Shown piece by piece: positions 7,261-8,097 of a stretch of 8,097 nucleotides of DNA. Position numbers and translations under genes: made by a program. Within the stretch, counting starts at the first letter, position 1, and each line of letters begins with the position of its first letter. The notes beneath the pieces were generated by a model. That model did no database searches, had not been told where the DNA came from, and saw only the letters and a program-made list of their open reading frames with translations. The stretch is from an uncultured Coleofasciculus sp. (lineage in GTDB: Bacteria > Cyanobacteriota > Cyanobacteriia > Cyanobacteriales > Coleofasciculaceae): positions 9,700-17,796 of the forward strand of contig CADCTM010000045.1 in NCBI GenBank assembly GCA_902805485.1, in the 5' to 3' direction.

Positions 7261-7447
7261 AAGCGGGTTTACACTTCCCAGCACGAATTAGTCCAACTCG
7301 ACGAGAGATCGCTTCTTGTTGAGAATTAAATGGCCCCCAGCGTTCTACTAAGTCTGGGGTTTGTTTGTCTTCGGCTTGGTCGCTGGGTACAATCTCGCAT
7401 TGACCCTCGTTACGCTTCATGATACACCAGGTTTGTGAATCGTTCAT
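7259..7447 (-). CDS. Conserved-looking small cyanobacterial protein, 62 aa, function unknown
   Basis: The ATG at 7447 is the only good start: an in-frame TAA lies two codons upstream at 7451-7453, and there is no Shine-Dalgarno. The product is soluble and charged, with no signal peptide or membrane helix. It has two parts: TWCIMKRNEGQCEIVPS, then, after a hydrophilic linker, VERWGPFNSQQEAISRRVGLIRAGKCKP. From memory, small cyanobacterial proteins with a WGPF-SQ-EAI-RRVGLIRAGKC core exist and are often labelled DDE transposase family protein. Nothing here supports a transposase: it is far too short and has no catalytic DDE pattern. It sits 43 bp downstream of the second S41 gene on the same strand, so the two may be co-transcribed. 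Confidence 0.72.
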   Translation of the reverse strand: MNDSQTWCIMKRNEGQCEIVPSDQAEDKQTPDLVERWGPFNSQQEAISRRVGLIRAGKCKPA

Positions 7448-7490
7448 TAGTTAATGTTTGCTGAATCAAAATTAGGGGTTCTATTCAGTA

Positions 7491-8097
7491 TTAAAGGCTT
7501 TTCTGAAGCGATCGGCTGAGAACCTCGATCGCCTTGCCGTATTGAGGGTCGTCAGACGTTCCGAGCAATTGCCGTTGAGTTTGCAACCTTTGCTTTTGTT
7601 GTTCGGTCAGTTCTATAATCGCATCCGGAGTCAGTCCTGATTTTTGAATATCTCGCCCTTTGGGGGTCAGCCATTTGGCAATAGTTACGGCTAAACCCGA
7701 ACCATCCCCAAGCCCTCGCACGGATTGGATCGTATTGCTGCCAAAGGTGCGAGTCCCCACTAAAACCGCTCGCTGGTTATCCTGCAATGCCCCTGAGAGG
7801 ATTTCACTGGCAGCAGCGGAGCCACCATCCACAAGAACGACTAAGGGTTTTTGGGTCAGAGCACGTTGGTTGGCTTGCTGGCGATCGATTTCTCCGTCGC
7901 GATCAATGGTGGAGATAATCGTACCTTCATTTATCCACATCCGAGCAATTTCAACACTGGTAGAGAGTAAGCCACCCGAGTTAGAGCGCAGGTCTAAAAT
8001 ATAGCCGACTACCTGCTGTTTTTCTAAATCGTCGATCGCCTTGCCCATTTCCGCAATGGCGTTAGGGCTAAATTGACTGAGGCGAACGTAGCCAATT
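7491..8097 (-). CDS. S41 protease paralogue lacking catalytic Ser and Lys (pseudo-protease), 5' end outside window
   Basis: The frame is open from the window edge (IGYVRLSQFSPNAIAEMGK...) to the TAA at 7491-7493, giving 201 visible residues. The ATG at 8048 is internal, because homology to the intact protease continues upstream of it. The visible part is the S41 core plus C-terminal tail; the signal peptide, cap and PDZ domain should lie beyond 8097. It matches the neighbouring protease at about 112 of 147 residues by eye. The nucleophile motif GGSASASE reads GGSAAASE (Ala codon 7812-7814) and TFGKG reads TFGSN (Ser codon 7737-7739), so both catalytic residues are gone. Asp and Arg of LDLRSN and the Glu are kept; the Pro of LDLRSNPGG is Ser. 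It is predicted to lack Ser-Lys peptidase activity but probably still folds. A role in binding substrates or regulating the active paralogue is inference. Confidence 0.9.
   Translation of the reverse strand, partial: IGYVRLSQFSPNAIAEMGKAIDDLEKQQVVGYILDLRSNSGGLLSTSVEIARMWINEGTIISTIDRDGEIDRQQANQRALTQKPLVVLVDGGSAAASEILSGALQDNQRAVLVGTRTFGSNTIQSVRGLGDGSGLAVTIAKWLTPKGRDIQKSGLTPDAIIELTEQQKQRLQTQRQLLGTSDDPQYGKAIEVLSRSLQKSL

Noticed and set aside
7259..7447. Small ORF as a transposase or insertion-sequence remnant
   Set aside because: It has no catalytic DDE pattern, terminal inverted repeats or target duplications around it; only a remembered database label suggests it.
7491..8048. Treating ATG 8048 as the true start of the minus-strand S41 gene
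   Set aside because: The frame stays open to the window edge and the upstream codons match the paralogue (GYVRLSQFS versus GYIRLNQFS), so that ATG is internal.
7491..8097. Calling the second S41 gene a pseudogene
   Set aside because: No frameshift or premature stop is present, and synonymous divergence with conserved protein argues for a functional, non-catalytic product.

Overview
The window is very probably from a cyanobacterium. Nine copies of the octamer GCGATCGC (HIP1, a cyanobacterial signature) lie in the first gene. The gene families also fit: a very large TPR/STAND/WD40 protein, CtpB/CtpC-type S41 carboxyl-terminal processing proteases, and a roughly 60-residue protein of a type I associate with cyanobacteria. 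Genus cannot be read from this stretch; large STAND-WD40 proteins are commonest in filamentous and other large-genome cyanobacteria.

Layout. Positions 1-434 are AT-rich non-coding DNA with several short inverted repeats. Positions 435-5570 (+) encode one giant protein of about 1711 residues. In order it has an N-terminal domain of unclear family, a TPR-like helical region, a STAND P-loop NTPase, one predicted membrane helix and 14 WD40 repeats (enough for two seven-bladed propellers). A 160-bp spacer follows, with two ATTTAAAT palindromes and a possible extended -10 promoter. Positions 5731-7026 (+) encode a complete exported or membrane-anchored S41 carboxyl-terminal processing protease with all expected active-site residues. 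A non-coding stretch at 7027-7258 separates it from a convergent minus-strand pair: a 62-residue small protein (7259-7447) and, upstream of it, the 3' part of a second S41 gene (7491 to beyond 8097) that leaves the window at its 5' end.

The most interesting observation is that second S41 gene. It matches the intact protease at about three quarters of aligned residues in the catalytic region, but the nucleophilic serine is alanine and the catalytic lysine is serine. The reading frame is open, surrounding residues are conserved, and codons between the two genes have diverged mostly synonymously. This looks like a retained pseudo-protease paralogue arranged tail-to-tail with its active relative, not a decaying copy.

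How the genes relate: the STAND-WD40 protein is probably a signal-sensing or scaffold ATPase. Nothing in the sequence ties it to the proteases beyond position. The two S41 proteins act, by family, on protein C-termini in the periplasm or thylakoid lumen, and the inactive one could modulate or compete with the active one (inference). The role of the small protein is unknown.
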